This document shows positions 1 through 8,931 of a DNA stretch of 46,028 nucleotides, piece after piece. The translations under genes were made by a program, and so were the position numbers. The DNA is from Heliobacteriaceae bacterium (lineage in GTDB: Bacteria; Bacillota; Desulfitobacteriia; Heliobacteriales; Heliobacteriaceae). The stretch lies in the NCBI GenBank assembly GCA_028707535.1, contig JAQWAU010000004.1:1-46028 (forward strand). Direction: 5' to 3'. Each line of letters begins with the position of its first letter. Position 1 is the stretch's first letter. The notes under the pieces are model-generated. The model made no database searches and had not been told where the DNA came from. It saw only the letters and a program-made list of their open reading frames with translations.

Positions 1-410
1 TGGTGCTGGTTACGTTGGTGTGCAAGATTGGGGAAGTTGAGGGAATGGTCAATATTTGTCTGCCTTATATCCTGTTGGAACCAATTATGCCTAAACTCAG
101 CGCCCATTTTTGGTTTTCCAATGCGGCTAAAGAACATAGTCCCGAGCAATTCAATGCCTTGAAAAGTCGGTTAGAAAGGGCATACATACCGGTTACCGTT
201 CTTTTAGGCCGCACTACGATTAAAATCGCCGAATTATTAGCCTTACAGTGTGGCGATGTTTTACAACTGGACTGCCGGGCAACTGAGGAATTGCCGATTC
301 TGGTCGGGCAACGGGAAAAGTATTTAGGGCGACCTGGCATAGTTGGGTCGAAATTGGGTGTACAAATCACCGGGATTTGTGGCGAAGGAGATGAAACCGA
401 AGATGAGTAG
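1..410 (+). CDS. fliM: Flagellar motor switch protein FliM, C-terminal part (5' truncated)
   Basis: The window opens inside this gene, with the first whole codon at base 3. The 135 visible residues carry the end of the CheC-like middle domain (KIGEVEGMVNICLPYILLEPI) and the complete C-terminal SpoA/FliN-like domain (about residues 60-128). FliM sits in the cytoplasmic C-ring, binds FliG and FliN/FliY, and receives CheY-P to bias motor rotation; the N-terminal CheY-binding helix lies outside the window. The stop overlaps the fliY start, which indicates translational coupling. The assignment rests on family motifs and on the fliM-fliY-cheY-fliO order typical of Firmicutes. Confidence 0.95.
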   Translation, partial: VLVTLVCKIGEVEGMVNICLPYILLEPIMPKLSAHFWFSNAAKEHSPEQFNALKSRLERAYIPVTVLLGRTTIKIAELLALQCGDVLQLDCRATEELPILVGQREKYLGRPGIVGSKLGVQITGICGEGDETEDE

Positions 411-1608
411 TGGTGTCCTAACCCAAGAGGAGATTGATGCCCTGCTGCGGGGCAGTGAAGTCGAACCTGCGGAACCTGTTCCTGAGGCCATAATCGAAAC
501 GGATTTCGGGGATATGGAGAAGGATGTGGTGGGGGAAATCGCCAACATTTCCATGGGTACGGCTGCCACCACGCTTTCCACTCTTTTGGGCAAAAAAGTG
601 GACATCACCACGCCAAAGGTAACGATAACGACTAAAGCGGGGTTACAGGCAGAGTACCCGGCAACATTCGTAGTCGTGGATGTTCACTATACAGATGGCC
701 TGCAGGGAAATAACATCTTGATCATTCGTGAGTCCGATGTTGCCATCATTGTCGACTTAATGATGGGTGGCGATGGGCTCTCACCCCCTACCGAGTTGAA
801 CGAAATTCACCTCAGCGCTATTTCCGAGGCCATGAACCAGATGATGGGGTCGGCGGCTACTTCGATGGCTACCATGCTCAAAAAAAGGATTGACATTTCA
901 CCACCTATGCTCAATGCCATGGATTTTTCGACGGAAGAACTGCACTATCCTGAGGAAGATCCGGTAGTCAAAGTTTCTTTCCGGATGGTAATTGAAGGGT
1001 TGGTTGATAGTGAACTGTTGCAAGTTTACGCTATTCCTTTTGCCAAACAATTAGTCGATTGCTTAATGGGTGAAATGCTGGCGGGGCCGGTGACCCCACC
1101 GGTTCCGGAGATGGGTCCTGCCGGTTCGGTAACGTCGCCATCCCCGCCACCGGAACAAAAAACGCCACCGGCGGTGGTTGCCGCGGCACAACCACCTTAT
1201 GAAGGGCAGGCAACCGGCGGGTACCCGCTACCCCCACCAGCACCTGGCGGCTTTGGAACAACGCCGACCCCGGTAGCGCCAGCGGTCCCGGTAGCGGTTC
1301 AGCCGGTACAGTTTGCACCGATCCAAGGTCAAACGCCGAATAAAGATTTGACTAACCTAAACCTGATCATGGATGTTCCTTTGCAGGTAACCGTAGAATT
1401 GGGCAAAGCCAGGAAAATGATTCGGGATATTTTAGAACTGGGACCAGGTTCTGTGGTTGAACTGGATAAGCTGGCCGGGGAACCGGTGGATATTCTGGTC
1501 AACGGAAAACTGATCGCCAAAGGTGAGGTTGTCGTTATTGACGAAAATTTCGGCGTTCGGATCACGGATATTGCCAACCCGCTCGAACGGATTACGAACC
1601 TACAGTAA
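403..1608 (+). CDS. fliY: Flagellar switch protein and CheY-P phosphatase FliY
   Basis: A 401-residue switch protein. The N-terminus has the CheY-binding signature LTQEEIDALL. A CheC-like domain follows with two complete D/S-x3-E-x2-N-x22-P phosphatase motifs, one beginning DVVGEIAN and one SAISEAMN. A proline-rich linker of about 85 residues comes next (bases 1080-1330), then a C-terminal FliN/SpoA domain (about the last 85 residues). In B. subtilis FliY dephosphorylates CheY-P at the motor and replaces FliN. I chose ATG 403 because the GAAGGAG at 384-390 leaves no gap to ATG 391, while 403 sits 12 bases away. It overlaps the fliM stop. Both phosphatase sites look intact, so this is probably the main CheY-P sink, given that cheC is absent from the locus. 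Confidence 0.96.
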   Translation: MSSGVLTQEEIDALLRGSEVEPAEPVPEAIIETDFGDMEKDVVGEIANISMGTAATTLSTLLGKKVDITTPKVTITTKAGLQAEYPATFVVVDVHYTDGLQGNNILIIRESDVAIIVDLMMGGDGLSPPTELNEIHLSAISEAMNQMMGSAATSMATMLKKRIDISPPMLNAMDFSTEELHYPEEDPVVKVSFRMVIEGLVDSELLQVYAIPFAKQLVDCLMGEMLAGPVTPPVPEMGPAGSVTSPSPPPEQKTPPAVVAAAQPPYEGQATGGYPLPPPAPGGFGTTPTPVAPAVPVAVQPVQFAPIQGQTPNKDLTNLNLIMDVPLQVTVELGKARKMIRDILELGPGSVVELDKLAGEPVDILVNGKLIAKGEVVVIDENFGVRITDIANPLERITNLQ

Positions 1609-1623
1609 CGGAGGTTGATGGGG

Positions 1624-1986
1624 ATGGGAGCACGTGTCTTGATTGTCGATGACGCAGCTTTTATGCGGATGATGATCAAAGATATTCTGACCAAAAATGG
1701 GTTTGAAGTGGTTGCGGAGGCCGAAAACGGTTCGGTCGCCGTGGAAAAATGGCAGGAATACCATCCGGACCTGACCACCATGGATATTACCATGCCGGAA
1801 TTGGACGGGATTAATGCGGTGCGGGCGATTCGGGAAATCGACCCCAAGGCCCGGATTGTTATGTGTAGTGCGATGGGACAACAAGCCATGGTCATTGATG
1901 CCATCCAAGCCGGGGCCAAGGATTTCATCGTCAAACCTTTTCAACCGGATCGGGTGTTGGAAGCTGTTCGAAAAGCACTTAGCTAG
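1624..1986 (+). CDS. cheY: Chemotaxis response regulator CheY (flagellar locus copy)
   Basis: A 120-residue stand-alone receiver domain. Visible catalytic residues are the acidic pair D9-D10 (LIVDD), the phospho-acceptor D54 (TMDITMPE), S82 and K104 (FIVKPF). There is no output domain, so it acts by diffusing to the C-ring (FliM/FliY) after phosphorylation by CheA. GGAGG at 1610-1614 is 9 bases before ATG 1624, which gives the usual short MGARVLIVDD start; ATG 1618 would leave only 3 bases. Its place between fliY and fliO is standard in Bacillus and Clostridia. A second cheY lies at 42692. Confidence 0.95.
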   Translation: MGARVLIVDDAAFMRMMIKDILTKNGFEVVAEAENGSVAVEKWQEYHPDLTTMDITMPELDGINAVRAIREIDPKARIVMCSAMGQQAMVIDAIQAGAKDFIVKPFQPDRVLEAVRKALS

Positions 1987-2018
1987 GAGGCTCCCAAATT
2001 GAATCGGACGGGGAAAAT

Positions 2019-2678
2019 ATGTACGTAATTCGGCGTTTCGGCCGCCGGGCTGTCGGCGGCCTCGCGTTTTTTGGCGGTTTGTTGCTAATGATTTTGGTCG
2101 TGGCTCAGCCGGTGGCCGGTGACCAGACAACAAATTTTCAGGATCGTCCTTACCAACAGACAGTTGGTTGGGAGGACAAATCGGCTAATCTACCAGAAAC
2201 TAAGGACCTAATTTTAAGGTTGGGAATAACGGTTTTAGTGCTGGGTTTAGCCGGGTATGCAATGGTCCGGTGCCGGAGATACCTGCGGCAACCGGTGACC
2301 GAGGGTAACTGGCTGGCCGTAATCGACCAAACCAACCTTGGTCCCAATAAAGACCTATACATAACAGAAGTCGCCGGCAAATTTTTAGTGATCGGGGTTA
2401 CTGACCACGCTATTCAACCGATTATAGAAATTACTGATCCCCAAATATTGGCTGAATTGCGCCGGGTTAAAGCAACAGGCCCAGTTATCCGGGAGAAGCC
2501 GGGGTTTGGGGTATTGCTTAACGGCATGAAAAACTGTTGGCGGTCACATCCGGCAGGGGACAAGCCTAACCTCTCCTTCCATGCCACAATGAACAGCCAA
2601 CTGGCCAAACTGGACAGGCTCGGGAGCAGTGACTCACCGGAAAATAAGGGTCAGGGGGAAGGGGAGGAAAGGCGGTGA
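2019..2678 (+). CDS. fliO: Flagellar type III export protein FliO
   Basis: A 219-residue protein with an N-terminal hydrophobic, signal-like segment (about residues 12-33), a second membrane span (about 67-84, followed by the basic RCRRYLR) and a cytoplasmic beta-rich FliO domain. FliO is the poorly conserved factor that helps FliP assemble into the export gate. Identification rests mainly on this layout and on its place directly before fliP. ATG 2019 has only a weak GGGGA at 2010-2014 upstream. The strong AGGAGG at 1985-1990 instead faces a 9-codon TTG frame, or an in-frame ATT at 1998, so the start is less certain than for neighbouring genes. The stop overlaps the fliP start (GTGA). Confidence 0.85.
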   Translation: MYVIRRFGRRAVGGLAFFGGLLLMILVVAQPVAGDQTTNFQDRPYQQTVGWEDKSANLPETKDLILRLGITVLVLGLAGYAMVRCRRYLRQPVTEGNWLAVIDQTNLGPNKDLYITEVAGKFLVIGVTDHAIQPIIEITDPQILAELRRVKATGPVIREKPGFGVLLNGMKNCWRSHPAGDKPNLSFHATMNSQLAKLDRLGSSDSPENKGQGEGEERR

Positions 2679-3445
2679 AGTCCTTTTTCGGCAAAGCCTG
2701 GGTAGTGCTGATTTTGGTTGGGTTAGTCGGTTTGGTTTTCGCCAGCACACCCGCTTCGGCGGCTCCTTTGCCGATACCGACGATCAATTTCGGCTTGGAA
2801 ACTACGGATGATCCGGGTGAAGTGGCCACGAGTCTGCAAATCCTCTTTCTCTTAACCGTTTTGTCGCTGGCGCCGGCGATCCTAATCATGACCACTTGTT
2901 TTACCCGGATAGTGGTCGTCTTGCATTTTGTCCGGACTGCCCTGGCTTTGCAAACAATGCCACCAAACCAAGTATTAATCGGTCTGACTTTATTCTTGAC
3001 ATTTTTTATCATGGCACCTACTTGGTCTCAAGTTAACGATAAGGCCTTGCAGCCTTACCTAGCCGGCCAATTGCAGCAAGAGGCAGCCTTGGTGCAGGCA
3101 TTGGATCCCGTACGGGAGTTTATGATTAAACAGACCCGGGAAAAAGACCTGGCCTTATTTGTGAATATGGCCGAAATTGAACAGCCCAATACATACCGGG
3201 AGATCCCGACCCGGGTTGTTATCCCGGCATTTATTCTTAGTGAACTAAAAACGGCGTTTCAAATTGGGGCGGTAATCTATCTACCCTTTATTGTAATTGA
3301 TATGATTGTGGGTTCGGTACTGATGTCGATGGGGATGATGATGTTGCCACCAATGATGATCTCCCTGCCCTTTAAAATCGTTGTGTTTGTCTTAGTCGAT
3401 GGTTGGTACCTCGTAGTCCGGTCCATAATTCTTAGTTACCAGTAG
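2675..3445 (+). CDS. fliP: Flagellar export gate protein FliP
   Basis: A 256-residue membrane protein, the usual size. It has a cleavable signal sequence (to about residue 29), two membrane spans, a periplasmic loop and two more C-terminal spans. The family signature is clear: FTRIVVVLHFVRTAL and TMPPNQVLIGL in the first half, and PAFILSELKTAFQIG and MMMLPPMMISLPFK in the second. Five FliP subunits with FliQ and FliR form the export channel. The GTG start overlaps the fliO stop and is preceded by GGGGAGG at 2661-2667. Confidence 0.96.
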   Translation: MKSFFGKAWVVLILVGLVGLVFASTPASAAPLPIPTINFGLETTDDPGEVATSLQILFLLTVLSLAPAILIMTTCFTRIVVVLHFVRTALALQTMPPNQVLIGLTLFLTFFIMAPTWSQVNDKALQPYLAGQLQQEAALVQALDPVREFMIKQTREKDLALFVNMAEIEQPNTYREIPTRVVIPAFILSELKTAFQIGAVIYLPFIVIDMIVGSVLMSMGMMMLPPMMISLPFKIVVFVLVDGWYLVVRSIILSYQ

Positions 3446-3470
3446 GCAATTCATTAAGAAGGGAATCGGG

Positions 3471-3746
3471 ATGACCCAAGAGTTTGTGATTCAACTGGGT
3501 CGAGAAGCTTTATGGGCGATTTTGCTTGTTTCCGCCCCTTTATTGGGGGGGGCCCTGTTGGTCGGATTGACGGTCAGCATATTTCAGGCGACAACCCAAA
3601 TTCAAGAAGCAACCTTGGCCTTTATTCCGAAAATTATCGCGGTCCTGGTGATCATGTTATTGTTTGGGCCCTGGATGTTGCAAGCAATGCTCCAATATGT
3701 CGGCGCTTTATTTGGAGACCTGCACTACTATACGTTTATCCGCTGA
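3471..3746 (+). CDS. fliQ: Flagellar export gate protein FliQ
   Basis: A 91-residue protein with two hydrophobic hairpin helices and the conserved ATTQIQEATLAFIPK stretch between them. This matches FliQ in size, sequence and gene order. FliQ subunits wrap around the FliP-FliR core of the export gate. A GAAGGG lies upstream of ATG 3471. It sits 25 bases after fliP and 11 bases before fliR. Confidence 0.95.
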   Translation: MTQEFVIQLGREALWAILLVSAPLLGGALLVGLTVSIFQATTQIQEATLAFIPKIIAVLVIMLLFGPWMLQAMLQYVGALFGDLHYYTFIR

Positions 3747-3757
3747 GGGATTAAGCT

Positions 3758-4558
3758 ATGGATACGATCGTCGCGGGTCTGATGGGGCATATTGAGGTAT
3801 ATTGTTTGGTTGTGGCCAGGGTGGGAGGCTTAATTGCGACGGCGCCGGTTTTCAACAACCGGGCGTTTCCAGCGTTGGCCAAGTTGGGGTTATCTTTGTT
3901 TGTGGCCGTTTTATTGGTGGGGGTTTGGCCGGAAAACACCTTGCCACCCCCAACGGATAATCTTTTGGCTTTTACGGTGACGATTTGTCAGGAAGCCTTA
4001 GTGGGCATCGGGATCGGCTTTATCCTCCAGTTGGTGTTTGCCGCGATATTAACGGCCGGCCAAATGATTGATTATCAGATTGGCTTTGGGATTGTGAATG
4101 TGCTCGATCCCATGTGGGGCAGTCAAGTGCCGATGACCGGCTTGTTCCTGCAATTAATGGCTTTGCTGTTTTTTGTGGTTTTCGATGGGCATCTGTTGTT
4201 GCTGCAGTTATTAGCGGAAAGTTTTCAAATGATTCCGGTTGGTGTGTGGGCATTTCAGACCACCGTTGCGGGTGACTTGGCGGCTTATATGGTGCGGTTG
4301 TTTGCCGGGATGTTTATGACCGCCGTGCATTTGGCCATGCCGGTAATCGGTTTGATCCTGGTCAGTGATATAGCTTTGGGGATCGTTGCCCGTACGGTTC
4401 CGCAATTGAACATTTTTGTAGTGGGGATCCCGGTTAAAATTATTGTCGGTATCGCGTTTTTGTGGGCGGTATTGCCGTTTTACATTGCCGGGTTAAATCA
4501 GTTGTTTGCCCTTAGTTTTTCTGATGCGACCAACTTTTTGCGCCTGCTGACAAAATAG
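3758..4558 (+). CDS. fliR: Flagellar export gate protein FliR
   Basis: A 266-residue, very hydrophobic protein with about six membrane spans. Family-typical stretches are RVGGLIATAPVFNNR near the N-terminus and GQMIDYQIGFGIVNVLDP in the middle. FliR caps the FliP5-FliQ4 channel of the flagellar type III export gate. It is a separate gene here and not fused to flhB, as happens in some clostridia. Confidence 0.95.
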   Translation: MDTIVAGLMGHIEVYCLVVARVGGLIATAPVFNNRAFPALAKLGLSLFVAVLLVGVWPENTLPPPTDNLLAFTVTICQEALVGIGIGFILQLVFAAILTAGQMIDYQIGFGIVNVLDPMWGSQVPMTGLFLQLMALLFFVVFDGHLLLLQLLAESFQMIPVGVWAFQTTVAGDLAAYMVRLFAGMFMTAVHLAMPVIGLILVSDIALGIVARTVPQLNIFVVGIPVKIIVGIAFLWAVLPFYIAGLNQLFALSFSDATNFLRLLTK

Positions 4559-4584
4559 CGGGCCAGGAGCGGGGGAACACGGTA

Positions 4585-5664
4585 ATGTGGGACTGGCACC
4601 TACAATGGTTTGCGGGCGAAAAAACGGAAAAGCCAACCGAGAAAAAGCGGCAAGAAGCCCGCAAAAAGGGGCAGGTAGCTCGAAGCCAGGAAGTAAATAC
4701 CGCGTTAGCGATCATTTTTTGTTTTTTAGCCTTAAGTATTTTGGGCCCACAGACATTTGACGGCATGGAGCGGATTATGTCCCATGTTTTGGGTTTGACG
4801 ACCCAAGAGAACCTTTCTCCCGTGGTGGTGTTGAAAACGGGTGGGGATATTGCTTTGCGCTCCTTTTTCTTAATGGCGCCGTATTTACTAGTGGCCTTGG
4901 CTGCCGGGTTGTTGGCAAACTTCCTGCAGGTGGGCTTTTTATTTTCGGCCTTGAAGGTCAATTGGGGCCGGCTAAATCCACTGTCAGGGATCAAGAGGGT
5001 TTTCGGCAAACATGCTTTGGCAGAGTTGGTAAAGTGTCTCTTGAAAGTGTCGATTGTCGGCTGTGCTGCTTATTCCATAGTAGCAAAAAACATGGTGGTT
5101 TTCCCTAAATTAATGGAAATGAATATTCAGACCGCTGTGGCCGCGATTGGCCAAATTGGTTTTGAGGTCGGTTGGCGGGTGGGGTTGTTGCTGGTTATTG
5201 TTGCGGCCTTTGATGTCTGGTACCAACGTTACACCCACGAAGAATCGCTGAAAATGAGCAAGCAGGAAGTCAAGGACGAGAGGAAACAAATGGAAGGAAA
5301 CCCGGAAATAAAGGCCAAGGTCCGGCAAAAAATGCGGCAAATGGCCATGCGACGGATGATGCAGGAGCTGCCGAAGGCTGATGTGGTAATCACCAACCCT
5401 ACCCATTATGCTGTTGCGCTTAAATACGAAACCGGTAAAATGGCCGCACCGGTGATGATTGCCAAAGGACAGGACTTTATCGCCTGGCGGATCAGAGAAA
5501 TTGCTGCAGATTACGATATTCCCACGGTGGAAGATAAGCCTTTAGCCCAGGCCTTATACCATTCCGTAGAGATCGGCCAGGAGATCCCTGCCGAGCTGTT
5601 TCAAGCGGTAGCGGAAATTTTGGCATTCATTTACCGGTTGAAGCGTAAAAAAATGTCTATTTAA
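4585..5664 (+). CDS. flhB: Flagellar export substrate-switch protein FlhB
   Basis: A 359-residue protein. A basic cytoplasmic N-terminus (EKTEKPTEKKRQEARKKGQ) is followed by four membrane spans, a charged linker and the C-terminal cytoplasmic domain. The autocleavage site NPTH is intact at N271-H274. Cleavage there lets the export machine switch from rod/hook to filament substrates. ATG 4585 follows a purine-rich stretch (GGAGCGGGGGA). Gene order fliR-flhB-flhA is standard. Confidence 0.96.
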   Translation: MWDWHLQWFAGEKTEKPTEKKRQEARKKGQVARSQEVNTALAIIFCFLALSILGPQTFDGMERIMSHVLGLTTQENLSPVVVLKTGGDIALRSFFLMAPYLLVALAAGLLANFLQVGFLFSALKVNWGRLNPLSGIKRVFGKHALAELVKCLLKVSIVGCAAYSIVAKNMVVFPKLMEMNIQTAVAAIGQIGFEVGWRVGLLLVIVAAFDVWYQRYTHEESLKMSKQEVKDERKQMEGNPEIKAKVRQKMRQMAMRRMMQELPKADVVITNPTHYAVALKYETGKMAAPVMIAKGQDFIAWRIREIAADYDIPTVEDKPLAQALYHSVEIGQEIPAELFQAVAEILAFIYRLKRKKMSI

Positions 5665-5702
5665 CAGTTGCATTAATGATTGCGAAAAAAGGGGGGGCGT
5701 TT

Positions 5703-7763
5703 ATGGCGGTATCCCGGACAGCGGGCAATTCTTTGCGGTATTCGGAACTAGCGGTTACCATCGCCATTCTGGGCACGGTTGTCATGATGATCATCCCGCT
5801 CAATCCGGCACTGCTGGATGTCCTCCTGATTTGTAACATTACCGTGGCGATTCTGATTCTGCTGGCTTCCATGTTTGTTTTAGGGGCCTTAGAAATTTCG
5901 GTTTTTCCAACCTTGTTACTGGTTACAACCTTGTTCCGGTTATCGTTGAACGTATCTTCCACGCGGTTGGTCCTTGGTGAGGGTTATGCCGGGGAAGTGA
6001 TTGAACGCTTTGGGACTTTTGTTATCGGGGGCAACCCGGTAGTTGGCTTTATCGTTTTTCTTATTTTGGTAATTATCCAATTTATCGTGATTACCAAAGG
6101 GGCGGAAAGGGTGGCAGAAGTAGCTGCCCGGTTTACCTTGGATGCCATGCCGGGAAAACAAATGGCAATTGACGCCGACCTGAACGCCGGGTTAATCAAT
6201 GAAAGTGAGGCTAAACAGCGGCGCAAGGACATCCAGAGAGAAGCCGATTTTTACGGGGCGATGGATGGGGCAACCAAGTTTGTTAAAGGTGACGCGATCG
6301 CCGGGATCATCATTGTGGTAGTGAACATTCTAGCCGGGTTCTTCATCGGTATTTTACAAAAAGGATTAACGGTTAGCCAAGCAGCCATGAAGTACACCAT
6401 TTTGACAGTCGGGGATGGCTTAGTTACCCAGATTCCTGCTTTGCTTATTTCCACCGCTACCGGGATCATTGTCACCCGGGCGACTGCCGAGGCCAGCCTG
6501 GGGCGTGAGTTGACCAGCCAACTTTTCGGCTACCCCAAGATCCTCTATATTGCTTCCGGGGTCTTGGCCGTGTTGGGAATAATCGGCTTACCACCGGTAC
6601 CATTGTTTTTGATGAGCGGTGTTTTGGGGATTACGGGGTATAAAATGACCAAGACCCAGCAGGCTTCCACCGCAGCCGAAATGGAAAAAGCGCAGGAACA
6701 AGAAATCGAAGAAATCAAACGGCCGGAAAACGTGATTTCGCTTTTAAGCGTGGATACTTTGGAGTTGGAGATGGGCTATGCTTTGATCCCCTTGGTTGAT
6801 GTCCAACAAGGGGGTGATCTGCTGGACCGGATCATCATGATCCGGCGGCAATGCGCTTTAGAATTAGGTTTAGTTGTACCCCCGATTCGTTTGCGGGATA
6901 ATATGCAGCTTAAGCCAAATGCCTATGCAATCAAAATCAAAGGCGTCGAGGTGGCTAGTGGTGAGCTGTTAATTGACCACTATCTGGCGATGGCCTCAGG
7001 AGTCGATGATGGCAGCATTCCCGGTATCGACACCACCGAACCGGCTTTTGGCCTGCCGGCAAAGTGGATTTCGGCCCAAATGCGGGATCAGGCGGAATTG
7101 GCCGGCTATACAGTGGTGGACCCACCTAGTGTGATTGCTACCCACCTGACTGAAGTGATCAAAGCCCACGCTTTTGAAATCCTAGGCCGCCAAGATGTGC
7201 AAACCTTGGTCGACCACGTTAAACAGACCTACCCAACAGTGGTGGCGGAACTGATTCCCGATTTAATGACGATCGGTGAATTACAAAAAATTTTAGCCGG
7301 CCTGTTGAAGGAACGGGTGCCCATCCGGGACTTGGTGACGATTATGGAAACCTTGGCCGATCATGCCCGCTTGACCAAAGACCCGGATGTTCTGATCGAG
7401 TATGCCCGGCAAGCCTTGAACCGGCAGATTGTTAAGCCCTACCTGTTGCCTGGAACCAGCCAATTGCCGGTGATCATGTTGGAACCGGCCTGGGAAAACA
7501 AGATCCGGGAAGCAATCCAGCATACCGAGCACGGGACTTTTCTTGGGCTCGATCCCGGAGAAGCCCAGCGCTTATTGACGGCAACAGCCAAAGAAGTGGA
7601 AAGGGTTTCCCAACAAGGCTATCAACCGGTGGTGCTTTGTGCCCCGATTGTTCGGTTGTATTTTAAACAGTTAACCGAACGGGCGGTTCCCCAGCTTGGG
7701 GTTTTGTCCTATAACGAAGTAGGGACCAATATCGAAGTTCAGTCGGTAGGGATGGTGAGCTAA
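5703..7763 (+). CDS. flhA: Flagellar export gate protein FlhA
   Basis: A 686-residue protein with eight predicted N-terminal membrane spans and a large cytoplasmic domain. The FHIPEP signature region is present (RFTLDAMPGKQMAIDADL, then the ADFYGAMDGATKFVKGDA loop). The C-terminal half forms the nonameric ring that docks FliI and chaperone-substrate complexes. I place the start at ATG 5703, 5 bases after a run of seven G at 5691-5697; an in-frame start at 5676 lacks such a site. The stop is one base before flhF. Confidence 0.96.
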   Translation: MAVSRTAGNSLRYSELAVTIAILGTVVMMIIPLNPALLDVLLICNITVAILILLASMFVLGALEISVFPTLLLVTTLFRLSLNVSSTRLVLGEGYAGEVIERFGTFVIGGNPVVGFIVFLILVIIQFIVITKGAERVAEVAARFTLDAMPGKQMAIDADLNAGLINESEAKQRRKDIQREADFYGAMDGATKFVKGDAIAGIIIVVVNILAGFFIGILQKGLTVSQAAMKYTILTVGDGLVTQIPALLISTATGIIVTRATAEASLGRELTSQLFGYPKILYIASGVLAVLGIIGLPPVPLFLMSGVLGITGYKMTKTQQASTAAEMEKAQEQEIEEIKRPENVISLLSVDTLELEMGYALIPLVDVQQGGDLLDRIIMIRRQCALELGLVVPPIRLRDNMQLKPNAYAIKIKGVEVASGELLIDHYLAMASGVDDGSIPGIDTTEPAFGLPAKWISAQMRDQAELAGYTVVDPPSVIATHLTEVIKAHAFEILGRQDVQTLVDHVKQTYPTVVAELIPDLMTIGELQKILAGLLKERVPIRDLVTIMETLADHARLTKDPDVLIEYARQALNRQIVKPYLLPGTSQLPVIMLEPAWENKIREAIQHTEHGTFLGLDPGEAQRLLTATAKEVERVSQQGYQPVVLCAPIVRLYFKQLTERAVPQLGVLSYNEVGTNIEVQSVGMVS

Positions 7764-7764
7764 G

Positions 7765-8931
7765 GTGCGCGTAAAGCGTTTTGTCGCTCCGACAGTAAAC
7801 GAAGCCATGTACAAACTAAAAGCAGAAATGGGTAAGGATGCCATTATCCTTAATACCCGCAAGATTAAAGAAGGAGGCATATTTGGGTTTTTCGCCAAAG
7901 AAATGGTGGAAATCACCGGCGCCGTTGAAGCCATCCCCTTGACAAAGCTGGTTGGTGGTCCGGTCATTAACAAAACAGACGGGAATAGGGGCCTGATCCG
8001 GCCGGAGCCTATTTCTAATAAAGGTTTGATTACACCTAATCAGGGAATCACCGGGATAAAAACAGAATTGCGCCAATTAAGAACCATGATGAGCGAAGTC
8101 TTGGGCCGATTGGACCAGGACCATTGGCGGTCAACATCTCAGAATTGGCGGCAATTGGAGGAACGGTTAGTCGGAAATGAAGTAGAACGGTCGATTGCCG
8201 GGATGCTGGTGCGAGATGTGTTGGAAAATCACCGGAACCCGGAAGATTGCGCTCCGGGGGTGGTAAAGACCGAAATCATTGAACGGATTGCTACTTTGTT
8301 AGGTGAGCCGAAACCGCTGGTTATGGCCGGCAGTGAAAAACGCCAAGAAGTAGTAGTCGTAATCGGCCCAACCGGGGTTGGGAAGACAACGACCATTGCT
8401 AAAATGGCGGCAACGTTTGCGATTGTCGATAAGAAAAATGTGGGGTTAATCACTGCTGATACCTACCGGATTGCCGCGGTGGAGCAATTACGGACCTTTG
8501 GGGAAATTATCGGGGTGCCGGTGGAAGTTGTATTTAGCCCCCCGGCGTTGCGGGCCGCGATTGAACGTAGCCGAGATAAGGATTTGCTGTTGATCGACAC
8601 CGCCGGCCGGAGCCATAAAAACACGCGGCAAATGGAGGAATTACAGGCGTTTATTGCGGCGAGTCAACCCAGTCAGTCCCTGTTGGTGTTGTCTGTCACA
8701 ACCAAATATCGGGATTTGCTGCAGATTATCGAACATTATACTCAACTCAATGTTGACCGGTTATTGTTTACCAAGCTAGATGAAACCAACCACTTAGGCA
8801 CGATCTTGAATGTCGCCTATACTACCGGCAAACCATTATCTTATATTACCGTCGGTCAAAATGTTCCAGATGATATTGAAATCGCCGAACCATATAAATT
8901 GGCCAATTTGATTTTCGGGGAGACGAGTTAA
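7765..8931 (+). CDS. flhF: Flagellar placement GTPase FlhF (SRP family)
   Basis: A 388-residue SRP-type GTPase. An N-terminal B domain (MRVKRFVAPTVNEAMYKLK and onwards) leads to the NG domain with P-loop GPTGVGKTTTIAKMA (about residue 200), ADTYRIAAVEQLRTF, LLIDTAGR and the base-specificity motif TKLDE. FlhF recruits early flagellar parts to the assembly site and is reset by FlhG. The GTG start begins one base after the flhA stop. The stop TAA shares its last base with the flhG ATG. Confidence 0.95.
   Translation: MRVKRFVAPTVNEAMYKLKAEMGKDAIILNTRKIKEGGIFGFFAKEMVEITGAVEAIPLTKLVGGPVINKTDGNRGLIRPEPISNKGLITPNQGITGIKTELRQLRTMMSEVLGRLDQDHWRSTSQNWRQLEERLVGNEVERSIAGMLVRDVLENHRNPEDCAPGVVKTEIIERIATLLGEPKPLVMAGSEKRQEVVVVIGPTGVGKTTTIAKMAATFAIVDKKNVGLITADTYRIAAVEQLRTFGEIIGVPVEVVFSPPALRAAIERSRDKDLLLIDTAGRSHKNTRQMEELQAFIAASQPSQSLLVLSVTTKYRDLLQIIEHYTQLNVDRLLFTKLDETNHLGTILNVAYTTGKPLSYITVGQNVPDDIEIAEPYKLANLIFGETS

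Noticed and set aside
1031-1318. 95-residue open frame on the - strand inside fliY
   Set aside because: It is the complement of the Pro-rich linker; low complexity on the other strand keeps it open by chance.
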